NCBI RefSeq assembly: GCF_002209555.1 | Contig: NZ_NJIF01000003.1 | Coordinates: forward strand, 620,001-684,000 | Origin: Achromobacter insolitus | GTDB lineage: Bacteria > Pseudomonadota > Gammaproteobacteria > Burkholderiales > Burkholderiaceae_B | Direction of reading: 5' to 3' | Length of the DNA: 64,000 nt | In this document: positions 53,373 to 61,223 of the stretch, piece after piece | How positions within the stretch are numbered: position 1 is the stretch's first letter | How the letters are laid out: each line of letters begins with the position of its first letter | Made by a program: the position numbers and the translations under genes | Notes under the pieces: model-generated | The model's input: the letters and a program-made list of their open reading frames with translations, nothing else | What the model was told of the DNA's origin: nothing | The model's database searches: none

Positions 53373-54164
53373 ATGAGCAAGCATAAGCACCCTGCTGTTG
53401 CCGGCCTGGATGGCCCGGCCATCCTGAAGGAAGCCGGGAAGATTCTGGAAAAGCGGATAGAGCAACCCTCGCGCCGCGCCTTCCTGCGCACGAGCCTGAC
53501 CCTGGGCGGGCTGGCCATGCTGTCGGGCTGCTCGCTGTCGGACGATGAAAGCGTGGAAAAGGCGCTGACGTCCGTCTCGCGTTTCAACGACCGCGTGCAG
53601 GGCTGGATCTTCGACCCGAACAAGCTGGCGCCCACCTATCCGGAATCCATGATCACCCGGCCCTTCCCCTTCAATGCTTACTACGGAATCGACCAGGTCA
53701 GGCACGTGGACGAGGAATCCTTCCGGCTGGAGATAAGCGGCCTGGTCGCCGACAAACGCCGCTGGCGGCTGGAAGAATTGCGCGCCATGGCGCAGGTCGA
53801 CCAGGTGACGCGGCACATTTGCGTTGAAGGCTGGAGCGCCATCGGTAAATGGGGCGGCGTGCCGTTTTCAGACTTTCTCAAACGCGTAGGCGCGGACTTG
53901 AGCGCCAAATACGTGGGCTTCAAGTGCGCCGACGACTACTACACCAGCATCGACATGCCGACCGCGCTGCATCCCCAGACCATTCTGGCGCTGACCTATG
54001 ACGGCCAGACGCTGCCTCCAGAGTACGGCTTCCCCATGAAGCTGCGCATGCCTACCAAGCTTGGCTACAAGAATCCCAAGCACATACAGGCAATTTTCGT
54101 CACCAACACCTACCCGGGCGGTTACTGGGAGGACCAGGGCTACAACTGGTTCGGCGGCAGCTAG
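53373..54164 (+). CDS. Tat-exported molybdopterin oxidoreductase (YedY/MsrP or sulfite-oxidase fold)
   Basis: This 263-aa periplasmic molybdoenzyme has the twin-arginine signal PSRRAFLRTSLTLGGLAML followed by SGC, so it may be a Tat-exported lipoprotein. The sulfite-oxidase-type Mo-pterin domain has the molybdenum-ligating cysteine C150 in TRHICVEGWSAIGKWGGVPF and the motifs GFKCADDYYTSIDM and YGFPMKLRMPTKLGYKNPKH. In MsrP such enzymes reduce protein-bound methionine sulfoxide in the periplasm. The downstream msrB and msrA genes support a similar role, though the substrate of this subfamily is not certain. Confidence 0.87.
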   Translation: MSKHKHPAVAGLDGPAILKEAGKILEKRIEQPSRRAFLRTSLTLGGLAMLSGCSLSDDESVEKALTSVSRFNDRVQGWIFDPNKLAPTYPESMITRPFPFNAYYGIDQVRHVDEESFRLEISGLVADKRRWRLEELRAMAQVDQVTRHICVEGWSAIGKWGGVPFSDFLKRVGADLSAKYVGFKCADDYYTSIDMPTALHPQTILALTYDGQTLPPEYGFPMKLRMPTKLGYKNPKHIQAIFVTNTYPGGYWEDQGYNWFGGS

Positions 54165-54204
54165 GTGGATTCTTTTCCTACCCCACTCCATAAAGGAACG
54201 CATC

Positions 54205-54564
54205 ATGAAGAAAATCGCTACCACCGCCGCGCTGTCCCTGTGCCTGGTTTTCGGCGCGACGGCAGCCCAAGCCGCCGACAACATGAGCAAGGACGCCATG
54301 GGCGGCGGCTCGATGGCCAAGGACGGAATGTCCAAGGGCGGGATGTCGAAGGACTCCATGTCCAAGGAGGGAATGTCCAAGGACAACATGTCGAAGGACG
54401 GCATGTCCAAGAGCGGAATGTCCAAGGACAACATGTCGAAGGACTCCATGTCCAAGGACGGAATGTCCAAGGACAACATGACGAAGGACGGCATGTCCAA
54501 GACTGGAATGTCCAAGGACAACATGTCAAAAGACTCCATGTCCAAGGACGGCATGAAACATTGA
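54205..54564 (+). CDS. Met-rich pentapeptide MXKDX repeat protein
   Basis: This 119-aa exported protein has a signal peptide (MKKIATTAALSLCLVFGATA, cleaved after AQA) and a mature part of about 96 residues made almost wholly of 18 MSKDx-type pentapeptides. I count 19 methionines in the mature part, one every fifth residue, with no cysteine or aromatic residue. It belongs to the known but uncharacterised MXKDX repeat family. AAGGA precedes the ATG. Position between the molybdoenzyme and MsrB, inside a methionine-sulfoxide repair cluster, suggests a sacrificial oxidant sink or a metal (copper) binder. This is inference. Confidence 0.9.
   Translation: MKKIATTAALSLCLVFGATAAQAADNMSKDAMGGGSMAKDGMSKGGMSKDSMSKEGMSKDNMSKDGMSKSGMSKDNMSKDSMSKDGMSKDNMTKDGMSKTGMSKDNMSKDSMSKDGMKH
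54373..54552 (+). repeat. 90-bp tandem duplication inside the MXKDX gene
   Basis: Pentapeptide units 7-12 and 13-18 have the same order of last residues (N, G, G, N, S, G). This shows that a six-unit, 90-bp block (54373-54462) was duplicated to 54463-54552, with only small changes such as S to T. The number of units may vary between strains. Confidence 0.8.
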
Positions 54565-54597
54565 CCCTGGCCAAACAGCCCTGATCCGGAGCATGTC

Positions 54598-55098
54598 ATG
54601 AGATTAGACCGCAGGCATTTCCTGGGCCTGGGCGGCGCGGCGGCCATCGCCGCCAGCCTGGCCCCTGTCCTGGCCGCGCGCGGCGGCCCGCCGGCCGCGC
54701 CGCAGGCCTTTCCCTATGCATTGAGCGACGCGCAATGGCGAGAGCGCCTGACGCGCGAGCAATACGAGGTGCTGCGCCGCGAAGGCACCGAGCGTCCCTA
54801 CTCCAGCCCGTTGGACAAAGAGCACCGCACAGGCGCCTACGCGTGCGCCGGTTGCGCCCACCCATTGTTCTCGTCGTCCGCCAAGTTCGATAGCGGCACC
54901 GGCTGGCCCAGCTTCTGGAAGCCGCTCGATGGCGGCGTGGGCACGACCACGGACCGCAGTTTCGGCATGACGCGCGTCGCCGTGCATTGCGCCAACTGCG
55001 GCGGCCACCTGGGCCATGTCTTCGATGACGGCCCGCCGCCGACCGGACTACGCTATTGCATGAATGGCGTGGCCCTCGCGTTCACTCCCCAGGCCTGA
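54598..55098 (+). CDS. msrB: Tat-exported methionine sulfoxide reductase B
   Basis: This 166-aa methionine-R-sulfoxide reductase has the twin-arginine signal [20 protein letters not shown] at its N-terminus, placing it in the periplasm. Zinc cysteines are C83, C86, C131 and C134 (CAGC, CANC), and the catalytic cysteine is C154 in [23 protein letters not shown] is the family signature. Most MsrB proteins are cytosolic, so export is notable. It follows the Met-rich repeat gene by 33 bp and precedes msrA. Confidence 0.94.
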   Translation: MRLDRRHFLGLGGAAAIAASLAPVLAARGGPPAAPQAFPYALSDAQWRERLTREQYEVLRREGTERPYSSPLDKEHRTGAYACAGCAHPLFSSSAKFDSGTGWPSFWKPLDGGVGTTTDRSFGMTRVAVHCANCGGHLGHVFDDGPPPTGLRYCMNGVALAFTPQA

Positions 55099-55128
55099 AC
55101 ATCGGCCGCCCTATCATCAGGAACCATC

Positions 55129-55830
55129 ATGTCCGCCTTCCGCCTACCCCGCAAACTCTGCGTCGCGTTGGCCGCCGCCTGCGGCCTCCTGGCGGCCGCC
55201 TCCGCCGGCGCCGCCGAATCGGCCTTCATCATTCCGCCCCCGGCCCTGGATCAGCCCGCTGCCGCGGCGCCGCAGAAGGCCGTCATCGCCGGCGGCTGCT
55301 TCTGGGGCGTGCAGGCTGTGTTCCAGCACGTCAAGGGCGTAACCTCGGCCGTGTCCGGCTATGCCGGCGGCCAGGCATCCACCGCCAATTACGACACCGT
55401 CAGCGGCGGACGCAGCGGCCACGCCGAAGCCGTGGAAATCACCTACGACCCCACCCAGGTCAGCTACGGCCAGTTGCTGCAGATCTATTTCTCGGTGGCC
55501 CACGATCCGACCCAGCTCAATCGCCAGGGTCCGGACACCGGCCCGCAGTACCGGTCCGCCGTCTTCCCCGCGGACGACAGCCAGCGCAAGGTGGCCGAAG
55601 CCTATATCGCGCAACTCAATCAGGCCGGGGCCTATCCCAAGGCGCTGGCCACGACGATAGAACCGCTGAAGGCTTTCTATCCCGCCGAGGACTACCACCA
55701 GGATTACCTGGTGCGTCACCCGTACAGCATGTACATCATGGTGAACGATGTGCCCAAGGTCGAGAACCTGGCCAAGACCTTTCCCGACCGGTATCGGGAC
55801 AAGCCGGTGCTGGTGAAACCGACTAGCTGA
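55129..55830 (+). CDS. msrA: Periplasmic methionine sulfoxide reductase A
   Basis: This 233-aa methionine-S-sulfoxide reductase has a Sec signal peptide ending near ASAGAAES. The catalytic cysteine is C57 in VIAGGCFWGVQAVFQHVKGV, followed by VSGYAGGQ, GHAEAVEITYDP and the C-terminal YHQDYLVRHP. Together with the Tat-MsrB and the MsrP-like enzyme it completes a periplasmic system able to repair both sulfoxide stereoisomers. No resolving thioredoxin-like domain (as in PilB-type fusions) is present, so an exported electron donor must come from elsewhere. Confidence 0.93.
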   Translation: MSAFRLPRKLCVALAAACGLLAAASAGAAESAFIIPPPALDQPAAAAPQKAVIAGGCFWGVQAVFQHVKGVTSAVSGYAGGQASTANYDTVSGGRSGHAEAVEITYDPTQVSYGQLLQIYFSVAHDPTQLNRQGPDTGPQYRSAVFPADDSQRKVAEAYIAQLNQAGAYPKALATTIEPLKAFYPAEDYHQDYLVRHPYSMYIMVNDVPKVENLAKTFPDRYRDKPVLVKPTS

Positions 55831-56041
55831 AGGTCGCGAACCGGTTGCAGGGATACCGAAGCCAGGCTTGACGCGCCCATTCGAACCGGGCGCGCCAACA
55901 AGCCTGGCTGCGAGGCGCGCTTGCCGCGCACGGATGTTTTGATCGCTGACTCCAAACAAAGTATCGGCGGCGGCCCGTTTAACGCCGGGATGACGTCACG
56001 TCTAATGATTTCCAGAAACGCTTTCAATACAGGAGACCATT

Positions 56042-56965
56042 TTGGACAATCTACGTGACGCCCGGCGTCTGTTCCCAGGCGCCTTCCAGGTGACGGATCA
56101 TCTGACGCATACCCGGATCCAGCAGGTGATTATCGACCGGGAGGCCTTGCGGCGCTTCCTGGCTACCGTCAAGGAGATCGAGGTCCAGAACCTGGAATAC
56201 GTGCCCTTCATGCGCTTCAAGGTAGCCGAGGCTTTGGTGAAGGCCTGCGGCGACGGGCTGCGCGACACCCTCAATGCCATCGTCGAAACCCGTGACCATG
56301 GTGGATTTACGGTCGGCCTGCAAGGACTGTCCGACGATCCGGAGGATTTCGTGAAGTTCGGCACGGCCGTCGCCTATTTGCTCGGGCCGGCCAACCACGA
56401 CTCAATGTCCGGAAAATACTATGCGCGCTTCCTGGTGCGGCACACGGACGACAGCGATTCCTATCTGCGCCAGGCCTATCGCCTGTTCACGATGCATACC
56501 GACGGCACCTACGTCTCCGAGGCGACCGACTGGCTGCTGATGATGAAATTCGACGAACGCAATGCCGTCGGCGGCGAATCGCGCTTCCTGCACCTCGATG
56601 ACTGGCAGGATCTGGACGGTTTTCTGAATCACCCGCTTGCGACCAAGCCACTGCTGTACAAGTCCCCGGCCTCGAAGAACGTCGCGGAACAGGTGGAAAG
56701 GCCCCTATTCTTCCAGAACCGCTACGGCCTGGCGATCTGCTTCATCGATCAATTCGCGCAGCCGGCCACGCTCGAAGAGGCCATGTATCTCCACGACCTG
56801 TCGGCGTCGATGGAAGCCAGCCCGGGCGTCCAGGAAGTCATGCTGCCGCCGGGCGAGCTGGTCGTGCTCAACAACTATTTCTATCTGCACGGTCGCGCGC
56901 CGTTCCAGAAGCATGAATCGCTGCACCGCGAACTGATGCGTATCCGCGGCTTGTTCGGGCGCTGA
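56042..56965 (+). CDS. glaH: Glutarate 2-hydroxylase GlaH (CsiD family)
   Basis: This 307-aa Fe(II)/2-oxoglutarate dioxygenase is closely similar to E. coli CsiD/GlaH, which converts glutarate to L-2-hydroxyglutarate. Matching blocks are MSGKYYARFLVRHTDDSDSY, DGTYVSEATDWLLMMKFDER, LHLDDWQDLDGFLNHPLA and FYLHGRAPF. Iron ligands should be H152 and D154 in MHTDGTY and H283 in YLHGR. The start is TTG at 56042, supported by AGGAG; no ATG fits. The usual partners for L-2-hydroxyglutarate oxidation and glutarate formation are not adjacent. The 211-bp upstream region has no recognisable regulator gene. Confidence 0.92.
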   Translation: MDNLRDARRLFPGAFQVTDHLTHTRIQQVIIDREALRRFLATVKEIEVQNLEYVPFMRFKVAEALVKACGDGLRDTLNAIVETRDHGGFTVGLQGLSDDPEDFVKFGTAVAYLLGPANHDSMSGKYYARFLVRHTDDSDSYLRQAYRLFTMHTDGTYVSEATDWLLMMKFDERNAVGGESRFLHLDDWQDLDGFLNHPLATKPLLYKSPASKNVAEQVERPLFFQNRYGLAICFIDQFAQPATLEEAMYLHDLSASMEASPGVQEVMLPPGELVVLNNYFYLHGRAPFQKHESLHRELMRIRGLFGR

Positions 56966-56982
56966 CCGCCCCTTGCCGTCGC

Positions 56983-57008
56983 GGCGGCTCCCGCCCGGGG
57001 GAGCCGCC
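56983..57008. terminator. Strong hairpin, bidirectional terminator
   Basis: GGCGGCTCCC (56983-56992) and GGGAGCCGCC (56999-57008) form a perfect 10-bp GC-rich stem with a 6-nt loop between the convergent glaH and nitrilase genes. No strong T-run is visible on either side. Confidence 0.65.
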
Positions 57009-57016
57009 CCGCCAGC

Positions 57017-57949
57017 TCATGCCTGACCTATCGTCACCACCGGCGGCTTGGGCGTTTCGTCCACGACCAGCTTGAAGATGTCCGGACGGGCATAGTGCCC
57101 GACCACGTCGAAGTCATACTTGCCGCGCGTGACATCGTCCAGGTCGATATCGGCCGTGAGTATGCATTCGCCTTCGTGGTCCGGGCCTGCCAGCAATTGC
57201 CCGGCGGGACCGATAATGGCGCTGCCGCCGCGCATCAGCACGGTATCGGGTGAATTGCCCTGGATGGCATCGTAGTCCTCGGGAAAATCGCCCCGCGTGA
57301 TGTACTGGCACGCCGAAAAAACAAAACAGCGCCCTTCCATGGCGATGTGCCGCATGCTGGTGATCCACTCGTCGCGGTCGTCCGCCGTCGGTGCGCAATA
57401 GAGCTGGATGCCTTTGCCGTACATCGCCATGCGCAGCAGCGGCATATAGTTTTCCCAGCAGATCACGGTACCCATTTTTCCGAGCGGCGTGTCGAACACG
57501 GGCATGGTCGAGCCGTCGCCGTAGCCCCAGATCAGCCGCTCCACGGCGGTGGGCATCAGCTTGCGGTGCTTGCCTATCATGGCGCCGTCAGGCGAGAAAT
57601 GCAGCGCGGTGCAATAGAGCGTGCCGATATCCTTCTCCATGACGCCGACCACCACGTAAGCCTGAGCCTCGCGCGCGGCAGCGGCAATTTCGTCCACCTC
57701 GGGCCCGGGCACCGCAATTGCGCCATTGAAATAGCGCAGAAACTCCTCGCGTCCTCGCGGCAGCCGGCCGCCCACGCGCGCGCCAAAATCGCTGCCCTTC
57801 GGATAGCCAGAGATGGTGGCTTCGGGAAACACGATCAGCTTGGCGCCCAGTTCGGCCGCCTCGCGGATCTTGGCGACGACTTTCTCCACCGTGGCCTGCT
57901 TGTTGAACGGGATCGATGCGGTCTGGACAACCGCCGCCTTGAATGTCAT
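57017..57949 (-). CDS. Nitrilase (carbon-nitrogen hydrolase family)
   Basis: This 310-aa cytoplasmic enzyme has the Glu-Lys-Cys triad of true nitrilases: E43 in IVFPEATISGYPKG, K130 in GKHRKLMPTAVERLIWG and C164 in TVICWENYMPLLRM. The surrounding sequence (WGYGDGSTMPVFDTPLGKMG, YCAPTADDRDEW) resembles nitrilases acting on aliphatic or aromatic nitriles rather than amidases. It is the last gene of a six-gene operon and overlaps the LivF-like ATPase gene by ATGA. The linked ABC transporter therefore probably imports its nitrile, or the organic acid produced. Confidence 0.92.
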   Translation of the reverse strand: MTFKAAVVQTASIPFNKQATVEKVVAKIREAAELGAKLIVFPEATISGYPKGSDFGARVGGRLPRGREEFLRYFNGAIAVPGPEVDEIAAAAREAQAYVVVGVMEKDIGTLYCTALHFSPDGAMIGKHRKLMPTAVERLIWGYGDGSTMPVFDTPLGKMGTVICWENYMPLLRMAMYGKGIQLYCAPTADDRDEWITSMRHIAMEGRCFVFSACQYITRGDFPEDYDAIQGNSPDTVLMRGGSAIIGPAGQLLAGPDHEGECILTADIDLDDVTRGKYDFDVVGHYARPDIFKLVVDETPKPPVVTIGQA

Positions 57950-58617
57950 TGCGAGGACTCCTCAGAGATGATTTCGCCGCGCTCGATGGTGACGATGCGA
58001 TCAGCCATCGGTTGCAGCAGTTTGGGATTGGATTCGGTGATAAGGACGGCGAGGTCGGGCTTGCGCGCGCGCAGGGTCTTCAGGCTGTCGGCATAGCGCA
58101 ACGCCAGCGCTGGCGCCAGCCCCTGGAAAGGCTCATCCAGCAGAACCAGGTTCTCGCCCGCCATCAGCGCGCGGCCCAGCGCCACCATCTTTTGCTGCCC
58201 ACCCGACAACAAGCCCCCCAGGCGAGGGTTGAGCTGTTCGAGCTCGGGCGCCACGGAATAGATCAGATCCAGCCGTTCCCGGATTTGCTGCGCGCTGAGC
58301 TTGCAGGCCCAGGCAGGCACCATCATGTTCTCGATGACGGTGAACTTGCCGATAAGTCGGCGCTCTTCCGGCGCAAACCCGATCCCAAGGCTGGCGCGCG
58401 TGTGGGCCTCGCGCGCGGCCAGGCTCTGCCCCTGGAACAGAAGACTGCCCTGGGCAAGCGGCAGCGTACCCATGATGCCTCGCAACAGCGAAGTCTTACC
58501 CGCCCCGTTGCGCCCGATCAGGGCCACGGTTTCTCCGGCGCGGATATCGAGATCGACCTCGCGCAACACCTTCGCGCCTTCGATGTATGCGATCAGTTTG
58601 CGTGCCTGCAACATCAT
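57946..58617 (-). CDS. LivF-like ABC transporter ATPase
   Basis: This 223-aa ATPase of a hydrophobic/branched-chain amino-acid-type (HAAT) importer has Walker A IGRNGAGKTSLLRGI, signature LLSGGQQKMVALGRALMAGE and Walker B LVLLDEPFQGLAP. The start follows GGAGG; two ATGs (58617 and 58614) are possible and both overlap the livG-like stop. It pairs with the next ATPase to energise the LivHM-like permease. Confidence 0.92.
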   Translation of the reverse strand: MMLQARKLIAYIEGAKVLREVDLDIRAGETVALIGRNGAGKTSLLRGIMGTLPLAQGSLLFQGQSLAAREAHTRASLGIGFAPEERRLIGKFTVIENMMVPAWACKLSAQQIRERLDLIYSVAPELEQLNPRLGGLLSGGQQKMVALGRALMAGENLVLLDEPFQGLAPALALRYADSLKTLRARKPDLAVLITESNPKLLQPMADRIVTIERGEIISEESSQ

Positions 58618-59363
58618 TGGACACCTCCAATCACGTTGCGCAAGACTTCTTCGTTCTGGAGAATTTCGGCGGGAGGCCCATCGGCAGCGACCTGCCCGGC
58701 ATTCCATACTATGACGCGATCCATATAGCGCTCGACCAATTCCATATCGTGTTCGACCAGCAATGCCGCGATATTCCGCTGCCGCAGGACCGGCATCAGC
58801 ATGTCCATGATCTCGAACTTTTCCTGGGAGCTGACGCCGCTGGTAGGCTCGTCCATCAACAATAGGCTCGGCGACAAGGCCAGGGCCACGGCGATGTCCA
58901 CCAGTTTTCGCACACCTTCGGGCAGGGAGCCTATCTGTCGCCCCGCCTGGCCCAACAGGCCGAAAATGCTCAACAGCTCTTCAGCCTCGTCACGCGCAGC
59001 CTTGCGGGACAGGGAAGAAAGCGTCCAGAAGCCGTCGCGGGCCGCCAGCGCCAGCAGCAGGTTTTCAAGCACGGACTGCTCGGAAAATAACTGTGGCAGC
59101 TGGAAAGTCCGGGCAATGCCCAGACGCGTGATGGCGCGCGGCTTGAGTCGGGTAAGGTCTGTATCGCCGAATCGCACGCTGCCTTCGGTGGGCCGCACAT
59201 AGCCCGTGCACAGATTTAGGAATGTAGTCTTGCCCGAGCCATTGGGCCCGATGATGGACGCGATCTGCCCGCGGTAGATGTCCAGGTTCACACCATTGGC
59301 CGCCTTGACGCCACCGAACTCAACATGCAGGTCCTTGGAACTGATGATGATCTGGCCTTTCAT
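58614..59363 (-). CDS. LivG-like ABC transporter ATPase
   Basis: This 249-aa ATPase has Walker A IGPNGSGKTTFLNLCTGYV and Walker B LLLMDEPTSGVSSQEKFEI. The signature motif reads SLPEGVRKLVDIAVALALSP instead of the classical LSGGQ, a variant that weakens the usual consensus. It is coupled by overlap to both the permease gene upstream and the LivF-like gene downstream. Confidence 0.92.
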   Translation of the reverse strand: MKGQIIISSKDLHVEFGGVKAANGVNLDIYRGQIASIIGPNGSGKTTFLNLCTGYVRPTEGSVRFGDTDLTRLKPRAITRLGIARTFQLPQLFSEQSVLENLLLALAARDGFWTLSSLSRKAARDEAEELLSIFGLLGQAGRQIGSLPEGVRKLVDIAVALALSPSLLLMDEPTSGVSSQEKFEIMDMLMPVLRQRNIAALLVEHDMELVERYMDRVIVWNAGQVAADGPPAEILQNEEVLRNVIGGVQ

Positions 59364-60310
59364 TGCCGGGCCTCCTTGCGGCCGAACAGTCGCAGACCCA
59401 GGCCGAACAATCCGGTCGGCGCAAACAATACGATCGCCACCAGCACCACCCCCATGATCAACTGCCAGGCATTGGCCGCATAGGCGCTCGCCGTGCTGCG
59501 CACCGCTTCGAAGGACACCGCTCCCAGCAAGGCCCCCAGCACATTGCCTATACCGCCCAGAACCGCAATGAAGACGAATTCTGCCGAACGGCTCCAGTAC
59601 GCCATTTCCGGGGTGACGTGGCCTGTTCCCATCGCCGCGATGGCGCCGCCCAGGCCCGCGAGCGCGGCGGAGAAGACGTGGCCGACGTAAAGCACCTGAC
59701 GCCCCGAGATACCCAAGTACTCCAGGCGGGTCTCATTGGTCTTGAGCGCTGCCAGCGCCTGGCCAGGCGGCGAATTCAGATAGCGCGTCACGACCAGCAG
59801 CGCGACGGCCAGCATGACCAGGGCCGTGTAGAACAAGGCCCAGCCGAAAACCTCGACCTCCAGAGGCACGCCGGCCAAGGACTGTATCCGCACCGGCAGG
59901 CCGTCGCTCCCTCCGGTCAGGCCATACAGTTTGAGTACCAGCGTGAATCCCACCATGGAAAACGCCAGATTCAGCATGGCGTAGAAGATGTCGCGATAGC
60001 GCGACAGGATCAGGCCCAGCACGGCCCCCAATGCCGCGCTCGACAGCACCGCCATGGCGATGACGGCCAGTGCATCCGCGCTCACATGGCGCGCGCCGAA
60101 GGCGGTGGCGTAGGCACCGCAAGCGAAGTACAACGCATGGCCAAAAGAGACCTGGCCGGCGCGCAACAGCAGCAACAGCCCCAAAGCGCAGAACGTTATG
60201 GCCATGGCCATGGTTGTGAGCGGCCGCAGCGAGGGCGCGATCAGCGGCAAGGCCGCAAGCAAGAGTAACGGCAGGCAGGCAAGCGCCGTCGTTTTGAAAT
60301 AGGTTTTCAT
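59360..60310 (-). CDS. LivM-like ABC permease
   Basis: This 316-aa inner-membrane permease starts at the ATG at 60310 (MKTYFKTTALACLPLLLLAA), two bases after the LivH-like stop; the upstream extension is a shadow. It has about nine hydrophobic helices and the family motif LLLLLRAGQVSFGHALYFAC, with YLGISGRQVLYVGHVFSAAL and FIAVLGGIGNVLGALLGA in the second half. Its stop overlaps the livG-like start by ATGA. Confidence 0.92.
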   Translation of the reverse strand: MKTYFKTTALACLPLLLLAALPLIAPSLRPLTTMAMAITFCALGLLLLLRAGQVSFGHALYFACGAYATAFGARHVSADALAVIAMAVLSSAALGAVLGLILSRYRDIFYAMLNLAFSMVGFTLVLKLYGLTGGSDGLPVRIQSLAGVPLEVEVFGWALFYTALVMLAVALLVVTRYLNSPPGQALAALKTNETRLEYLGISGRQVLYVGHVFSAALAGLGGAIAAMGTGHVTPEMAYWSRSAEFVFIAVLGGIGNVLGALLGAVSFEAVRSTASAYAANAWQLIMGVVLVAIVLFAPTGLFGLGLRLFGRKEARQ

Positions 60311-60312
60311 CT

Positions 60313-61212
60313 TCAGATCCGACGAACTTGTGGCTTGCCGAAAAGACCGTAAGGCTTGACAAGGAGAATCGCAGTCATGACGAGATACGGCGCGACGGAC
60401 GACAAAGGAGGCAGCAGATGCACGCACAAGGCCTGCACCAATCCGACAATCACCGCGGTCACCGCCGTGCCCTGGAAATGGCCGAGTCCGGCACTGGCCA
60501 CGATGGCAAAGGAAATCACGATGGAATCGGCGCCTATGCCCGGCACCAGCGAGGTCGTGGGCGATGCCAACGCCCCACCGAGCGCGGCCAGCACGGTGCC
60601 CAGCATGAACGTGATCGTGTAGACCCGCTTTGCATTGATGCCCAATACGCGCGCCACCTCGTAGTCCTCGATGACCGTCGCGATCAGCTTCCCCTGCCGC
60701 GTCTTGTTGAAATAGAAGGTCAGGGCCAGCATCACGACGATCGCCGACAGGGGCAGCACGAACAGCTGGTAGGCGGTGTAGTAGATGCCGCCCACCTCGA
60801 CCATTCCCAGCATGGCGAGCGGCGCGTCATTGAACTGCGGCTCCACGCCGAACATCATCTTCTGCACGTCCTCCAGGATCATGAAGATTCCGAAGGTGAG
60901 CAGGAGCTGGAGCGCGTGCTCCTTGCCATAGATGCGCCGCAGCAGAAAGCGCTCGATGAGCGGCCCCAGGGTCACGCCGACGGCTATCGCCGCAAACAAC
61001 AGCGCCGGATAGGTCCAGATGCCGCCATCGGGGCCTGCCAGCCAGAGTCCGAGGGTCACGGCGCTGTAGGCGCCAAGCGCGTAGAAGCTGCCATGGGCGA
61101 CGTTCAAGATACGCATGATCCCGAAAATCAGGCTCAACCCCACCGCCACCATGAACAGCACCGAGGCGTGCGCCAACCCATCCAGCGTAGCCAGTAATAG
61201 CGTTTGTTGCAT
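60313..61212 (-). CDS. LivH-like ABC permease
   Basis: This 299-aa inner-membrane permease starts at the ATG at 61212 (MQQTLLLATLDGLAHASVLF), 11 bases after the binding-protein stop. It has the LivH landmarks VAVGLSLIFGIMRILNVAHG, FYALGAYSAV and RVLGINAKRVYTITFMLGTV, with GLGHFQGTAVTAVIVGLVQA near the end. It forms the translocation pore with the LivM-like protein. Confidence 0.92.
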   Translation of the reverse strand: MQQTLLLATLDGLAHASVLFMVAVGLSLIFGIMRILNVAHGSFYALGAYSAVTLGLWLAGPDGGIWTYPALLFAAIAVGVTLGPLIERFLLRRIYGKEHALQLLLTFGIFMILEDVQKMMFGVEPQFNDAPLAMLGMVEVGGIYYTAYQLFVLPLSAIVVMLALTFYFNKTRQGKLIATVIEDYEVARVLGINAKRVYTITFMLGTVLAALGGALASPTTSLVPGIGADSIVISFAIVASAGLGHFQGTAVTAVIVGLVQALCVHLLPPLSSVAPYLVMTAILLVKPYGLFGKPQVRRI

Positions 61213-61223
61213 GATGACGCCGC

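Noticed and set aside
54283-54564. Tandem 15-bp repeats taken as a CRISPR or non-coding satellite
   Set aside because: The units are contiguous without unique spacers and keep a perfect reading frame behind a signal peptide and ribosome-binding site, so they are coding.
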